Below, in pieces: positions 35,152-45,669 of a DNA stretch of 64,000 bases (positions within the stretch are counted from its first letter, which is position 1; each line of letters begins with the position of its first letter). Position numbers and translations under genes: made by a program. This DNA is from Acinetobacter nectaris CIP 110549 (GTDB lineage Bacteria > Pseudomonadota > Gammaproteobacteria > Pseudomonadales > Moraxellaceae). The stretch lies in assembly GCF_000488215.1 (NCBI RefSeq), contig NZ_KI530735.1:58534-122533 (forward strand). Direction: 5' to 3'. The notes beneath the pieces are model-generated. The model searched no databases. It was not told where the DNA came from and saw only the letters and a list, made by a program, of their open reading frames with translations.

Positions 35152-37634
35152 GCTGCTTCAACCATAAACATATTAAGTTGATTATTCTCTACTTGATGCT
35201 TAAGTGAGTAATGTATAGCACACTGATCTGTTGTTTTTTCACCCCATTTGATTTTAAGAATATCATCTATTAAGGGGGTGCGTGCATAAACTAGACTTCC
35301 TTGAGCCACCATTCCAATAATCTCACCTTTAGAATTATATACTTGTGCTGCAAAAGGCAGAGGCTGTCCATTGGGTATTCTGCTATGTATATAAATTGCA
35401 TATCCCTTTTGTGTAGAGAACACTATTTTTGTAATAGAGCCTGCATAAGGTGCAATGCGATGACTTGTTTCTTTAAGCTCTACACGGTTTGACATATTTT
35501 CAGGGTCAATATAGATATCATTTAAGCGATAGGGATTTAAATATGGGATAAGCGCATATCCATATTTATTAATAAGAATATTGGGATTGCTGTTAATACT
35601 TGCTCCTGTTGCATCTGGTGCATAAACGATACCCATTGTTTGTCCTTGTTCAGGGCTAAATAGGATACCGTGTGAATGTAGAACGATATTGCCACTTAAG
35701 TTAAGCATAGTTTGCTTATAACTGTCAGACTGAGTATAGCTCGTACCTATAGTGGTCATATCAGTCTTATAATCTGTATTAAGGCTTATACTATTTTGAT
35801 CAAATTGCTTTGCTAGTATTGCACTGTAACTTAATCGATCTCCTGCTGTTCCACTTATACCAAAATTTTGATTATCTTGAGAAAAACTGGCATTTGTATT
35901 AAATGAATACTTTTTAAAGCTCAGTGGGAAAGAAAGAGTAAATAAGTATTCTGTATTATGACCAAGTTTTTGACTTGCATATTGCAATTGTTGACTTGTA
36001 ATAGAAATGGAATAATTTAAACCTCTATAGGTATTATTATATCCTAATTGATACTCTTTATTTGAGGGCTGATTTCCTGAATAGTTAACCCATAAACCTG
36101 TTAGATAAAAACTGCCAAACTTTTTAGGAAGAACTTGATTGAGATTCACTTGTAGTTGATTTTCTTGGCCACCTAAGTGATTGGCTGTTAAATAGGGCGT
36201 GTGTTGTGCATATTCTTTTAATGCAATGGTATCTTTCAAGGTGTAATAATTACCACTCAATTTTTGTGAAGCCGAAATAGATATTTGAGTATTCGTTGGT
36301 TCTACGACCCGATTATAAGTCAAATTGAGAGTGTTTCCTGAAGAATACTGTCGATTTATTAAGCTATTTCTGTTGTGTGTAATATCTATTGAGACAGCAC
36401 CCAATTGAGTTGAAATAGCACCTCCTAAACTTAATGCATAATAGTCATTTGACAACTGTATGCCACTAGATGTTGTAAAATAATTATTTAGTCCATACTG
36501 AAAAATGCCTTGAGAGAAAAGCGGTTTAGAATTTAATGTTTTTTCTCTGACTTGACCAAGTGTTAAAGAAAACTTTCTACGCTTAGGTCTAAGCATTTGC
36601 ACAGAAGATGAATAAGGAACAGAATATCTTTGTATATAGCCATCAGACTCAAAAATCGTAACATCAAGGGTTCCCCCAAAGCCAGTTGGATATAAGTCAT
36701 TAATTTCAAATGCGCCTGGGGATACCATTGTTTGGTAAATAAGCTGTCCTCGCTGCCGAATTTCTACTTTCGCATTTGTTTTGGCCACACCATGAATTTG
36801 CGGTGCGTATCCCTGCATACTATTAGGAAGCATACGATCATCACTTGAAAAGTCGATACCTCTATAGCCAATAGAGTTAAATATGTTGCCTGAAGTAAAG
36901 TTATCTCCGAGTGTGAATACACTTTGATATTTGGGAATCGCTTTTTGTAGATAAGTATTAATCGGGGTGTAGGAGGCACTGTTGTTGTTACTCCATTGCC
37001 ATTGCCCATTATGGCGTAACTGCCATTCATTAATATTTAGTCCAGCTGATAAACTAATAAAAGCATTTGTATTGGTATTTTGCTTAGTAATATTATTTCG
37101 TATCTGATATGCATTGGCATTATAGGATAAGAATCCTGCATTAATTCCATGATCCCAAGAATTTGGGTCAACGTAATCCCGCACTTTTGTTTCCATTGCT
37201 ATTTGTGGAATAAAAATATCTAAACGCTGAGTCGATGTATCGAAATCATAGTAAGCATTGGGTATCCATTCAGATAGTGGTGCACACATTAAACTATTCT
37301 GATTAATAAGATGTTCTAAAGCTGAATATTTTACATGGTAATTAAGAAGAGTATGAAGTGTAAAACAAGTAGTAGCATTATCTTGTTTTACTGTCGATTT
37401 AAAATCAAAATTTTGTTTTCCTACCCATTTATTATTTACATAAACATCTAGATTATATATACCAGGTAAAATAGGATTTCGATATTTAAACCTTGATATA
37501 TCAATATTATTTTTTGTATTTCCCATTAAAAAATTAGTGTCAAAGTCAGCTTCTTGAGGATTTTTTTCTGCATATATATATGTATTTGTTGAAAATAATA
37601 CTACGATAATAAAAATTATTTTACAGTTGGACAT
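35142..37634 (-). CDS. Outer-membrane usher of the fimbrial operon
   Basis: The 830-residue protein has a signal peptide and the FimD layout. The N-terminal chaperone-binding domain is followed by a beta-barrel with the plug (QIHGVAKTNAKVEIRQRGQLIYQTMVSPGAFEINDLYPTG shows the plug start, given here in part), and C-terminal domains with cysteines near the end. The length is normal. It forms the pore and assembly platform. It lies 14 bases after the chaperone gene and overlaps the adhesin start. Confidence 0.92.
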   Translation of the reverse strand: MSNCKIIFIIVVLFSTNTYIYAEKNPQEADFDTNFLMGNTKNNIDISRFKYRNPILPGIYNLDVYVNNKWVGKQNFDFKSTVKQDNATTCFTLHTLLNYHVKYSALEHLINQNSLMCAPLSEWIPNAYYDFDTSTQRLDIFIPQIAMETKVRDYVDPNSWDHGINAGFLSYNANAYQIRNNITKQNTNTNAFISLSAGLNINEWQLRHNGQWQWSNNNSASYTPINTYLQKAIPKYQSVFTLGDNFTSGNIFNSIGYRGIDFSSDDRMLPNSMQGYAPQIHGVAKTNAKVEIRQRGQLIYQTMVSPGAFEINDLYPTGFGGTLDVTIFESDGYIQRYSVPYSSSVQMLRPKRRKFSLTLGQVREKTLNSKPLFSQGIFQYGLNNYFTTSSGIQLSNDYYALSLGGAISTQLGAVSIDITHNRNSLINRQYSSGNTLNLTYNRVVEPTNTQISISASQKLSGNYYTLKDTIALKEYAQHTPYLTANHLGGQENQLQVNLNQVLPKKFGSFYLTGLWVNYSGNQPSNKEYQLGYNNTYRGLNYSISITSQQLQYASQKLGHNTEYLFTLSFPLSFKKYSFNTNASFSQDNQNFGISGTAGDRLSYSAILAKQFDQNSISLNTDYKTDMTTIGTSYTQSDSYKQTMLNLSGNIVLHSHGILFSPEQGQTMGIVYAPDATGASINSNPNILINKYGYALIPYLNPYRLNDIYIDPENMSNRVELKETSHRIAPYAGSITKIVFSTQKGYAIYIHSRIPNGQPLPFAAQVYNSKGEIIGMVAQGSLVYARTPLIDDILKIKWGEKTTDQCAIHYSLKHQVENNQLNMFMVEAACQ

Positions 37635-37648
37635 AGTATAAAATATAT

Positions 37649-38368
37649 TTAGAAATTAACATCTTGTTCTGAAGGACTACCATAATCATTAATAGTAATA
37701 AAACGGAGACTAAAGAGTTGTTTAGGGTTTTCTATTGTATATTCAGAATATGGTGCAATTAATATTCCTTGAGGCGTGAGATCTATTTTTCTATTTTCTT
37801 TAGAAAATATAGATGTAATTGTAATATAAAAGGGAGTTGGGTTTTTAATAACGATTTTGTTGTCTTGACGTCGCCAATTTAGTTTCTTAGGTGCACTATT
37901 AGAGTTTTCTTTGATAGAACTAGGTCGATAAATAAATTTAATACGCGAACGAATAGCTAACTGTAAGAAATTTCTACTATCTTCAGATATATTTGAAGTC
38001 GGCTTTGGAGGAATATCAAGTACATTCAGCCAAAATAATGATTCATGTTGTTGATTTAGCTCATGGCTATTAGGTAAAGCGAGTATACGTAATGTTTGAC
38101 TCTTTTCAGGGTCTATACGTGCGATAGGTGGTGTGATTACAAATGGCAATTGAATTTCATCAGGAGTACTATTTGGATTGCCATTGTCAAGCCAAGACTG
38201 AATAAGAGAGGGTTGAGTACCTTCATTACTAATTTGTAGTGTTGTTTCTGTACTATCTGATGGAAATATAACTCGAGTACCATGCAGAATAACTTCCGCA
38301 TGGCTATTTATACCTATCATACATATAGATAAGAATATGATAGATAGTATCTGGTTTCTAATTATCAT
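37649..38368 (-). CDS. Periplasmic fimbrial chaperone
   Basis: The 239-residue precursor has a signal ending SHA and two immunoglobulin-like domains. The conserved arginine is in LHGTRVIFPSD near residue 31 and the lysine in RIKFIYRPSSI near residue 140; these anchor the subunit C terminus. LNVLDIPPKP is the usual inter-domain phrase. It sits between pilin and usher. Confidence 0.9.
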   Translation of the reverse strand: MIIRNQILSIIFLSICMIGINSHAEVILHGTRVIFPSDSTETTLQISNEGTQPSLIQSWLDNGNPNSTPDEIQLPFVITPPIARIDPEKSQTLRILALPNSHELNQQHESLFWLNVLDIPPKPTSNISEDSRNFLQLAIRSRIKFIYRPSSIKENSNSAPKKLNWRRQDNKIVIKNPTPFYITITSIFSKENRKIDLTPQGILIAPYSEYTIENPKQLFSLRFITINDYGSPSEQDVNF

Positions 38369-38375
38369 TTATAAA

Positions 38376-38912
38376 CTATTGATATATAATAGTATATTGA
38401 ACATTTGTGGATACATTGCCTGCTGTTGCACCACCTGATGCAGTAAAGTATTCAGCATAGTAGTTTAGGTTGGTTTGACCACCTTGATCAACAGAAACCC
38501 ACTGAGAATTTGTTTGGGCATTTTTTTCAGCTGTAGCAAGAATAGGAATAACTTGGTTGTTACTACCTAAAAGTTGTACTTGAACATTTGTAGCAGGGTT
38601 ATCAGTACTTGTATTATTTAAGCGCCCTGTTAAATAGTCAACGGTTGGACCTGGTTCAAAGTATGTTGCAAGATTGCCAGCACTTTTACATTGACTCAAA
38701 CTAATTTGAAATGGTGTGCGACCAGCTGTACTGTTTGCGACTTGAAGTGATTGTTGAGAAATGGTCGGTAAATTAACACTAATGGTTTGAGTTGAAATCT
38801 TACAAGTATTATCTAAAATTTTACCTGTAATATTAATTGTACCATCGGTAGCATGTGTTGTAACAGTCGAAAATAAACCTAGCGTTAATGATAAAAGAAC
38901 CGATTTCTTCAT
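38376..38912 (-). CDS. Major fimbrial subunit (type 1 pilin family)
   Basis: The 178-residue precursor has a signal ending THA, the donor strand start DGTINITGKILDNTCKI, a cysteine pair (Cys in NTCKI and in LSQCKSAG) and the end strand NVQYTIIYQ with the penultimate tyrosine. It is Thr/Asn/Gly-rich, as exposed pilins are. AGGT lies upstream. It is the first full-length gene of the operon. Confidence 0.88.
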   Translation of the reverse strand: MKKSVLLSLTLGLFSTVTTHATDGTINITGKILDNTCKISTQTISVNLPTISQQSLQVANSTAGRTPFQISLSQCKSAGNLATYFEPGPTVDYLTGRLNNTSTDNPATNVQVQLLGSNNQVIPILATAEKNAQTNSQWVSVDQGGQTNLNYYAEYFTASGGATAGNVSTNVQYTIIYQ

Positions 38913-39056
38913 TTTAGTGACCTAAATTGTCTTGGGGCTAATAAAGCAAAAATGTGACATGAATCACATTCTAAAGATTTTTAACAAAAACTACAATATA
39001 TAATTAAAAATTATACAGTTTATTTCATAAACATTACAGGTAGTAATCGTACTTAA

Positions 39057-39287
39057 TTAGTAATAGGTCACAGTTACTATATTATTTGTAGTCGTTTTAG
39101 AAATTAATTTTTTAGTTTCAAATTTTTCATTTGATTTTGTATTATTCGTTAATAAACATTTATTTACTAAATCCTGTGATTTTATATTACAAGAATATTC
39201 TATGATACTCCCTGTAATATTTATGGTATTTGCTATTATTGGATTGACCATTAAAACTTGACATATTAAATATATTATATACTTCAT
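39057..39287 (-). CDS. Miniature pilin-like secreted protein
   Basis: The 76-residue product has a signal peptide ending IIA at about residue 19, then TINITGSIIEYSCNI, very like the pilin N terminus (TINITGKILDNTCKI), and ends IVTVTYY, like the last pilin strand (TIIYQ). Two cysteines remain. The whole middle of a normal 150-residue pilin is absent. AGAG lies upstream of the ATG. It is 144 bases upstream of the major subunit on the same strand. It may be a decayed pilin, a short terminator subunit, or a mistaken call; AT content is very high. Confidence 0.5.
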   Translation of the reverse strand: MKYIIYLICQVLMVNPIIANTINITGSIIEYSCNIKSQDLVNKCLLTNNTKSNEKFETKKLISKTTTNNIVTVTYY

Positions 39288-39443
39288 TATTATTACTCTT
39301 TATAGAGCTTATATATTGGTATATCAAATATTATTTTTTATGTATAGTAGTATTTTTTAAAAATATGTGTATAAAAATTAAATATTGTATGTTATTAAAA
39401 AATTATTTAAATCAGTATCTTATGTTTTTATTTTTGAGGTTTA

Positions 39444-39476
39444 AGGGCATTAAAATATACTGTATAATAATGCCCT
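39444..39476 (-). terminator. Possible terminator of greA
   Basis: AGGGCATTA (39444-39452) pairs with TAATGCCCT (39468-39476) with further pairing inside. On the minus strand the following bases are A/T-rich but lack a clean T run, so the call is moderate. Confidence 0.5.
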
Positions 39477-39484
39477 AAATAGTT

Positions 39485-39961
39485 TTAGATATATTTTACA
39501 TTAACAATTTCATATTCTACTTCACCTTGAGGTGTAGTAATTTTAGCTTCATCGCCTTCACTTTTTCCTAGTAAGCCACGAGCAATTGGTGAGTTTACAG
39601 AGATCTTATTAATTTTAAAATCTGCTTCATCATCACCAACAATTTTATATGTCTTTTGTTCCTCGGTATCTAAATTCTCAATAGTTACAGTCACACCAAA
39701 TACAACGCGACCATTCTTTTCTAATTCAGTTACATCAATAACTTGTGAAGCACCTAGCTTTGCTTCGATATCTTGGATACGTCCTTCACAAAAACCCTGC
39801 TGCTCACGAGCTGCATGATATTCAGCGTTTTCTTTTAAATCACCATGTTCACGTGCTTCAGCAATTGCTTGAATAATACGTGGGCGTTCAACAGTTTTTA
39901 GTTGTTGTAGCTCTTTTTCTAACGCAGTTTTGCCTTCAGGAGTCATAGGGTAACGTTGCAT
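39485..39961 (-). CDS. greA: Transcription elongation factor GreA
   Basis: The 158-residue protein has the N-terminal coiled coil ([22 protein letters not shown], given in part) with the tip acidic residues in [15 protein letters not shown], and the FKBP-like C-terminal domain ([17 protein letters not shown]). It restarts backtracked RNA polymerase by stimulating transcript cleavage. TGGAGGG precedes the ATG. It follows carB and that gene's terminator. Confidence 0.95.
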   Translation of the reverse strand: MQRYPMTPEGKTALEKELQQLKTVERPRIIQAIAEAREHGDLKENAEYHAAREQQGFCEGRIQDIEAKLGASQVIDVTELEKNGRVVFGVTVTIENLDTEEQKTYKIVGDDEADFKINKISVNSPIARGLLGKSEGDEAKITTPQGEVEYEIVNVKYI

Positions 39962-39998
39962 GTCGTCCCTCCAAAATAAAAAATATCAGGTTTAAAAA

Positions 39999-40031
39999 AT
40001 AAAAAATCCCGCCACCGAGTAGGTGACGGGA
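39999..40031 (-). terminator. Terminator of carB
   Basis: TCCCGCCACC (40007-40016) pairs with GGTGACGGGA (40022-40031) with one mismatch; a T run follows on the minus strand. Confidence 0.85.
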
Positions 40032-40048
40032 CCTTTCGGTAATGCGGA

Positions 40049-43000
40049 TTAACTAGTAACGGTTAAATCTTGCAAACGGTATACATCCATTGGTAATTTC
40101 ACGGCAAATGCTTGGCAAACTGCCTCAGCACCGCTAATTGTCGTCGTATAGTACACTTTACCTTGTAGTGCAGCACGGCGAATAGCAGCAGAGTCAAATT
40201 GTGCTTGTTTACCTTCAGTTGTATTTACAATAAGGTGTATTTCACCATTTTTCAAGCGGTCTACAATATGCGGACGACCTTCGGTTACTTTATTTACACG
40301 CTCACATGCAAATCCAGCTTCAGTAATGACTTTATATGTGCCACCTGTTGCAACAAGTTTAAAGCCATAGTCTGCGAACTGTTTTGCAATCGCAACAACA
40401 TCTTTTTTATCAGATTCACGTACAGATAAGAATGCATATTTTGTTTCATTTTCTGTAGGTAAACCTGGTAGGCGCTCATTTGAACCTAAAACAGCTTTAT
40501 AGAATGCTTCACCAAATGTTTCGCCAACACCCATAACTTCACCTGTAGATTTCATCTCAGGCCCAAGCATAGGATCTACACCTTGGAATTTAGCAAATGG
40601 GAAAACAGCTTCTTTTACTGCAAAACGCTCAGGAATAATTTCTTGAGTAAAGTTTTGGTCAGCTAAAGAGCGTCCTGCCATACAGCGTGCAGCAACTTTT
40701 GCAAGAGAGTCACCAATACATTTAGAAACAAAAGGTACTGTTCTTGATGCACGTGGGTTGACTTCAAGCACGTAAACATCATTTCCTTTGACCGCAAACT
40801 GTACGTTCATTAAACCAATTACACCAAGCTCTTTTGCCATAGCGATGGTTTGACGACGCATTTCATCTTGAATTTCTTTAGATAAAGAATACGGTGGAAT
40901 CGAACATGCAGAGTCACCTGAGTGAATACCTGCTTCTTCGATGTGCTGCATAATACCGCCAATGACCACATTTTTACCATCAGATACGCAATCAACATCA
41001 ACTTCAATGGCTGAGTTTAAAAAGTGGTCAAGTAGTACAGGGGACTCGTTAGATGCTTGAACAGCTTCACGAAGGTAGCGTTTAAGCTCATCTTCATTGT
41101 ATACAATTTCCATTGCACGACCACCAAGTACATAAGATGGACGAACAACCAATGGATAGCCTACTTTCGATGCTTCAGAAATACCTTCTTCAGCAGATTT
41201 TACAATGCTATTGTTCGGTTGGCGTAGTTGTAGACGTTGAATCATTTGCTGGAAACGTTCACGGTCTTCTGCACGGTCAATTGCATCAGGAGATGTACCA
41301 ATAATTGGTGTGCCTGCTTCTTCAAGTGCACGTGCCAATTTTAGAGGAGTTTGTCCACCATACTGTACAATTACACCCTTAGGTTTTTCAGTACGAATGA
41401 TCTCTAAAACATCTTCAAGTGTAATTGGTTCGAAGTATAAGCGATCTGACGTATCGTAGTCGGTTGAAACAGTTTCAGGGTTACAGTTAACCATGATCGT
41501 TTCATAACCATCTTCACGCATTGCAAGTGCAGCATGTACACAGCAGTAGTCAAACTCAATACCTTGTCCAATACGGTTTGGCCCACCACCAATAACCATG
41601 ATCTTTTTACGATCTGATGGGTTTGCTTCGCACTCTTCGTCATAGGTTGAGTACATATAAGCTGTACTTGACTCAAACTCTGCAGCACATGTATCTACAC
41701 GCTTATAAACGGGGTAAATACCTAAATTCCAACGCTGTTTGCGGAATTGTTTTTGTGAAATACCCATTAAGTTTGCAATACGTAAATCAGATAGGCCTTT
41801 ACGTTTGAATGAACGGATATTTTCAGCAGTTAAATCACCAAAACCAAGTGATTTAATGTGGTTTTCAGTTTTAATAATATCTTCGATTTGGATAAGGAAC
41901 CAACGATCAATTTTGGTTGCTTCAAAGATGTCATCTAATGTGAAACCTTGACGGAATGCATCTGCAACATACCAAATACGCTCAGGGCCTGGAACTTTAA
42001 GTTCAAGCATGATTTTTTCTTTGGCATTTGGTGTTGTAGCATCAATTTTTTCATCGAAACCACATGCGCCTACTTCAAGACCACGAAGTGCTTTTTGTAA
42101 CGACTCTTGGAAGTTACGGCCAATTGCCATGACTTCACCAACTGATTTCATTTGTGTGGTGAGTACAGGCTCTGCTTGTGGGAACTTCTCAAAGTTAAAG
42201 CGAGGAATTTTAGTTACGACATAGTCGATCGATGGTTCAAATGAGGCAGGAGTAATACCACCTGTAATATCATTATTGAGCTCATCGAGTGTATAGCCTA
42301 CTGCAAGTTTTGCTGCAATTTTAGCAATAGGGAAGCCTGTTGCTTTTGATGCAAGTGCAGATGAGCGTGATACACGTGGGTTCATTTCAATAACAACCAT
42401 ACGGCCGTCTTTTGGATTAATACCAAATTGAACGTTTGAACCACCTGTTTCAACACCAATTTCACGTAATACAGCAACTGATGCATTACGCATAAGTTGG
42501 TATTCTTTATCTGTAAGTGTTTGAGCAGGTGCTACAGTAATGGAGTCACCTGTGTGTACACCCATTGGGTCGAAGTTTTCAATTGAGCAGACAATGATAC
42601 AGTTATCATTTTTGTCACGCACAACTTCCATTTCATATTCTTTCCAACCGATGAGTGACTCATCAATAAGAAGTTGGTGTGTTGGAGAAAGTTCGAAACC
42701 ACGTTCACAAATTTCTAAAAACTCTTCTCTGTTGTATGCAATACCACCACCAGAGCCACCCATTGTAAATGATGGGCGAATAATGACAGGGAAGCCAAAG
42801 CGTGATTGAATCTCTAATGCTTCTGGCATAGATTCAGCAACAGCAGCGCGAGGGCATTCTAAGCCAATTTTTTTCATTGCCTGATCGAAAAGTTTACGAT
42901 CTTCAGCTTTTTCAATGGCGTCTTTTGATGCACCAATCAGTTCAACATTGTATTTCTTTAAAATACCATGTTTGTCTAACTCTAATGCACAATTCAGCGC

Positions 43001-43282
43001 AGTTTGACCACCCATTGTTGGTAAGACAGCATCAGGGCGTTCTTTTTCAATAATACGCTCTACAGTTTGCCAAGTAATAGGCTCAATATAAGTTGCATCT
43101 GCCATTGATGGATCAGTCATAATCGTTGCAGGGTTAGAGTTAACCAAGATAACTCGGTAACCCTCTTCACGTAATGCTTTACATGCTTGTGCACCTGAGT
43201 AGTCAAACTCACATGCTTGACCAATGACAATAGGACCTGCACCAATAATTAAGATGCTTTTAATATCCGTACGTTTAGGCAT
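40049..43282 (-). CDS. carB: Carbamoyl-phosphate synthase large subunit
   Basis: The 1077-residue protein is the synthetase half of the enzyme that makes carbamoyl phosphate for arginine and pyrimidines. Two ATP-grasp halves are visible ([21 protein letters not shown] at the start; [20 protein letters not shown] near residue 560). The allosteric MGS-like domain follows residue 940. Full length. It lies 15 bases after carA, with AAGGAG at its own start. Confidence 0.97.
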   Translation of the reverse strand: MPKRTDIKSILIIGAGPIVIGQACEFDYSGAQACKALREEGYRVILVNSNPATIMTDPSMADATYIEPITWQTVERIIEKERPDAVLPTMGGQTALNCALELDKHGILKKYNVELIGASKDAIEKAEDRKLFDQAMKKIGLECPRAAVAESMPEALEIQSRFGFPVIIRPSFTMGGSGGGIAYNREEFLEICERGFELSPTHQLLIDESLIGWKEYEMEVVRDKNDNCIIVCSIENFDPMGVHTGDSITVAPAQTLTDKEYQLMRNASVAVLREIGVETGGSNVQFGINPKDGRMVVIEMNPRVSRSSALASKATGFPIAKIAAKLAVGYTLDELNNDITGGITPASFEPSIDYVVTKIPRFNFEKFPQAEPVLTTQMKSVGEVMAIGRNFQESLQKALRGLEVGACGFDEKIDATTPNAKEKIMLELKVPGPERIWYVADAFRQGFTLDDIFEATKIDRWFLIQIEDIIKTENHIKSLGFGDLTAENIRSFKRKGLSDLRIANLMGISQKQFRKQRWNLGIYPVYKRVDTCAAEFESSTAYMYSTYDEECEANPSDRKKIMVIGGGPNRIGQGIEFDYCCVHAALAMREDGYETIMVNCNPETVSTDYDTSDRLYFEPITLEDVLEIIRTEKPKGVIVQYGGQTPLKLARALEEAGTPIIGTSPDAIDRAEDRERFQQMIQRLQLRQPNNSIVKSAEEGISEASKVGYPLVVRPSYVLGGRAMEIVYNEDELKRYLREAVQASNESPVLLDHFLNSAIEVDVDCVSDGKNVVIGGIMQHIEEAGIHSGDSACSIPPYSLSKEIQDEMRRQTIAMAKELGVIGLMNVQFAVKGNDVYVLEVNPRASRTVPFVSKCIGDSLAKVAARCMAGRSLADQNFTQEIIPERFAVKEAVFPFAKFQGVDPMLGPEMKSTGEVMGVGETFGEAFYKAVLGSNERLPGLPTENETKYAFLSVRESDKKDVVAIAKQFADYGFKLVATGGTYKVITEAGFACERVNKVTEGRPHIVDRLKNGEIHLIVNTTEGKQAQFDSAAIRRAALQGKVYYTTTISGAEAVCQAFAVKLPMDVYRLQDLTVTS

Positions 43283-43297
43283 TATTTCGCTCCTTAA

Positions 43298-44437
43298 TTA
43301 CTTTTTAGATGCTTCAATAAGTTCAATGAAGTGGTCAAACAATGGGGCACAGTCATGTGGACCAGGACTTGCTTCAGGGTGACCTTGGAAGCTAAATGCT
43401 GGTTTATCTGTACGATGAATGCCTTGTAATGTACCGTCGAATAAAGATTTGTGTGTTGCCTTTAAATTCGCAGGTAATGTACTTTCATCTACTGCGAAAC
43501 CATGGTTCTGAGAAGTGATCATCACAGTTCCATTTTCTAGGTTTTTCACAGGATGGTTTGCACCGTGGTGACCATGGTTCATTTTAACTGTTTGTGCACC
43601 AGAAGCTAAAGCCAATAACTGATGACCTAAACAAATACCGAATACAGGAATTTCAGTTGTTTCGATGAGTGTTTTTACGGCTTCAATGGCATAGTCACAT
43701 GCAGCAGGGTCACCAGGACCATTTGATAAGAAAATACCATCTGGATTGAGTGCAATTACTTTTTCAGCAGGTGTTTGCGCAGGAACAACAGTAAGTTTGC
43801 AACCACGATCTGCAAGCATACGTAAAATGTTGGTTTTTACGCCGTAGTCATATGCAACAACATGAAACTTAGTTTCAGGTTGAGTAAAGCCATTTTGTAA
43901 TGTCCATGAACCCTCAGTCCATTCAAAACCTTCAGGGTCACAGCATTCTTTTGCAAGGTCTAAGCCGTTAAGGCCACCAAATGCACGTGCTTTTTCAATG
44001 GCTTCTTCAGCAGTAATATTTTCACCTGCAAGAATGCAACCATTTTGTGCACCTTTATCACGTAAAATACGTGTTAATTTTCGAGTGTCAATGTCTGCAA
44101 TAGCAACGATATTCTGTTGTTGTAGGTAGTCTTCTAAAGACAATTCTGCTCTGAAGTTGCTATGCAGTAGAGGAAGATCTCGAATAATTAGACCATTTGC
44201 CCATACTTTATGAATGCGGCCAGATTCAACATCTTCAGCATTACAACCTGTATTACCAATATGAGGATACGTAAGCGTTACAAGCTGCTGTGCATAGCTT
44301 GGATCGGTTAATATCTCTTGATAGCCAGTCATGGCAGTATTGAAAACGACTTCTCCAGTCGTAGATCCCGTTGCGCCAATAGAAATACCAGTAAAAATGG
44401 TTCCATCAGCAAGGGCTAAAATGGCGGGGGTGCTCAA
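43298..44437 (-). CDS. carA: Carbamoyl-phosphate synthase small subunit
   Basis: The 379-residue glutaminase subunit supplies ammonia to CarB. The class I amidotransferase core has [17 protein letters not shown] (catalytic Cys) and the His/Glu of [13 protein letters not shown]. The start is TTG at 44437: AGGAGC lies seven bases upstream and no ATG fits better. Its leader carries a promoter and an attenuator-like hairpin set, described separately. A TTG start after a regulated leader suggests limited expression. Confidence 0.95.
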   Translation of the reverse strand: MSTPAILALADGTIFTGISIGATGSTTGEVVFNTAMTGYQEILTDPSYAQQLVTLTYPHIGNTGCNAEDVESGRIHKVWANGLIIRDLPLLHSNFRAELSLEDYLQQQNIVAIADIDTRKLTRILRDKGAQNGCILAGENITAEEAIEKARAFGGLNGLDLAKECCDPEGFEWTEGSWTLQNGFTQPETKFHVVAYDYGVKTNILRMLADRGCKLTVVPAQTPAEKVIALNPDGIFLSNGPGDPAACDYAIEAVKTLIETTEIPVFGICLGHQLLALASGAQTVKMNHGHHGANHPVKNLENGTVMITSQNHGFAVDESTLPANLKATHKSLFDGTLQGIHRTDKPAFSFQGHPEASPGPHDCAPLFDHFIELIEASKK

Positions 44438-44463
44438 GTCGAAGCTCCTGATTTTTAAGCTGT

Positions 44464-44487
44464 AAAAAAGCGAGGAAACCTACGCTC
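44464..44487 (-). terminator. Intrinsic terminator inside the carA leader (attenuator)
   Basis: On the minus strand AGCG-T-AGG pairs with CCTCGCT (one bulged T) around loop TTT and is followed by six T. It lies between the carA promoter and the carA start, so full-length carAB transcription must read past it. Confidence 0.65.
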
Positions 44488-44488
44488 A

Positions 44489-44507
44489 ATAGGTAAAATT
44501 TACCTAT
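44489..44507 (-). promoter_or_regulatory. Upstream hairpin and antiterminator region of the carA leader
   Basis: ATAGGTAAA (44489-44497) and TTTACCTAT (44499-44507) are perfectly complementary. The ACCTA of this hairpin could instead pair with TAGGT in the left arm of the terminator at 44464-44487, so the two structures compete. The sensed signal is unknown; pyrimidine or arginine supply is a guess from the gene's role. Confidence 0.55.
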
Positions 44508-44540
44508 CTCCGGGGCGACTCACTCGTAACTTAAAAACAT

Positions 44541-44569
44541 ATTGTACGCATATAAATAAAGAAAGTCTA
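44541..44569 (-). promoter_or_regulatory. Promoter of carAB
   Basis: On the minus strand -35 TAGACT (complement of 44564-44569), a 17-base spacer and -10 TACAAT (complement of 44541-44546). Transcription would start near 44534, about 97 bases before the carA start. Confidence 0.7.
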
Positions 44570-44816
44570 TGTAAATTATTGAGCTGATTTTATATCTTGT
44601 ATTTTTCTGTGTAGTGTTTTGTTTAAATTAAATATTTGTTTTATTTGGAGTAATTTTGATTTTTGTTTTTTATATAAGGGCGGTAGAAATCTTGATCGAA
44701 AATATAAAATAATAAGAGGGTGGTTCGGATCAAAATACTAAACTTCACGTAACTCTCTATAAAAGTTTATATTTATAATGAAATTCTAGTGATATGGTTA
44801 ATAAAAATACGAATCA
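44570..44816. other. Intergenic region between carA promoter and the next plus-strand gene
   Basis: AT-rich sequence without a gene. TATAAT at 44774-44779 is a possible -10 for the plus-strand small gene that follows, but no convincing -35 accompanies it. Nothing else stands out. Confidence 0.4.
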
Positions 44817-44831
44817 ATGGAAATACGCATT

Positions 44832-45086
44832 ATGTCTATTCAAAATAACAATTCAGACCGCAATGATAATACGCTCCATACCAGTGAACTTAAAAAACAC
44901 CTTCAACATCTGAAAGAGAATGTTATTCACCATTTAAATAATCTAAGGGAAGACTATACACTGTCAGAAGATGATTTTATTGAAATAAAAGAAGTTGCTA
45001 AAATTGAGCTAAAAGATTTAACAGCACAAATTGAAGAAATTAAAAGAGAGTTAAAGGATAGCTTGGAAAAAAGAGCATCCAAATAG
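44832..45086 (+). CDS. Hypothetical small charged helical protein (84 aa)
   Basis: Not recognised. The product is Asn/His-rich at the start and then strongly helical and charged (ELKKHLQHLKENVIHHLNNLRE, and IEEIKRELKDSLEKR), with heptad-like spacing that suggests a coiled coil. It has no signal peptide or membrane segment. An ATG at 44817 would add five residues; the ATG at 44832 has GGAA nine bases upstream, so it is preferred, weakly. It is alone on the plus strand, convergent to the DOMON-like gene. Confidence 0.55.
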   Translation: MSIQNNNSDRNDNTLHTSELKKHLQHLKENVIHHLNNLREDYTLSEDDFIEIKEVAKIELKDLTAQIEEIKRELKDSLEKRASK

Positions 45087-45114
45087 AGAATGGATGCTAC
45101 TACAGTCATGAATT

Positions 45115-45651
45115 TTAAAACTCATGTAACCAATCGCGTTTGTTATGAAAGTCTGGCTCAGGACTGCTATGCTGGATGGCATAGTACTGAGTCCCTTGTG
45201 CTGTTTTAAAGATTGCAGCAAGTCCAATATAAATATCACTGACTTGTAGTTGATGCGTTGTTAGAAACAATTGCAGATCAAGTACAGCATTTAGCCCATA
45301 GTGTGTACGTTTTAACTCAATAAGCTCAATGTCTGTCGCAAGTATTGGAGGAACGTTCTCAGGGTAGCGATACTCTTCAAACTGATAGCTTTGCCAAGTT
45401 TCAGACGGAGATAAATTAATTTCTCTGTAAAAGTCTTCATTTTTGACACCAATAAATATTTCAAAGCAGCTGTTTTCCCAAAGAAAATCTGCTCTTGATA
45501 ATTTATATTGCGTACTTTCAGGCCATTCAATGAGTTGCATTGGGTCTCGAACCCAAAAGCCAACGTTTATGATGGTGTTTTGTTGTTCAATTGCAGATAC
45601 AAGATGAATTGCATCAAATCTTTTGAACGGCTGTAACTCATAACTTGCCAT
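45115..45651 (-). CDS. DOMON-like domain protein
   Basis: The 178-residue soluble protein matches the DOMON-like / carbohydrate-binding-like proteins found in proteobacteria: WENSCFEIFIGVKNEDFYREINLSPSETWQSYQFEEYR is its central block, given here in part. It has no signal peptide. DOMON domains bind haem or sugars in other proteins; nothing here shows a ligand. It is 18 bases downstream of yhbY, so they probably share a transcript. Confidence 0.65.
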   Translation of the reverse strand: MASYELQPFKRFDAIHLVSAIEQQNTIINVGFWVRDPMQLIEWPESTQYKLSRADFLWENSCFEIFIGVKNEDFYREINLSPSETWQSYQFEEYRYPENVPPILATDIELIELKRTHYGLNAVLDLQLFLTTHQLQVSDIYIGLAAIFKTAQGTQYYAIQHSSPEPDFHNKRDWLHEF

Positions 45652-45669
45652 AGAAGCCTTATTGATCAG

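Noticed and set aside
40199..42809. Several open frames antisense to or shifted within carB
   Set aside because: They lie wholly inside a certain gene and follow its codon structure; no ribosome binding site or family features were seen.
44507..44534. GTG-started leader peptide in the carA leader
   Set aside because: A short frame exists on the minus strand but has no Shine-Dalgarno and no run of codons for one amino acid.
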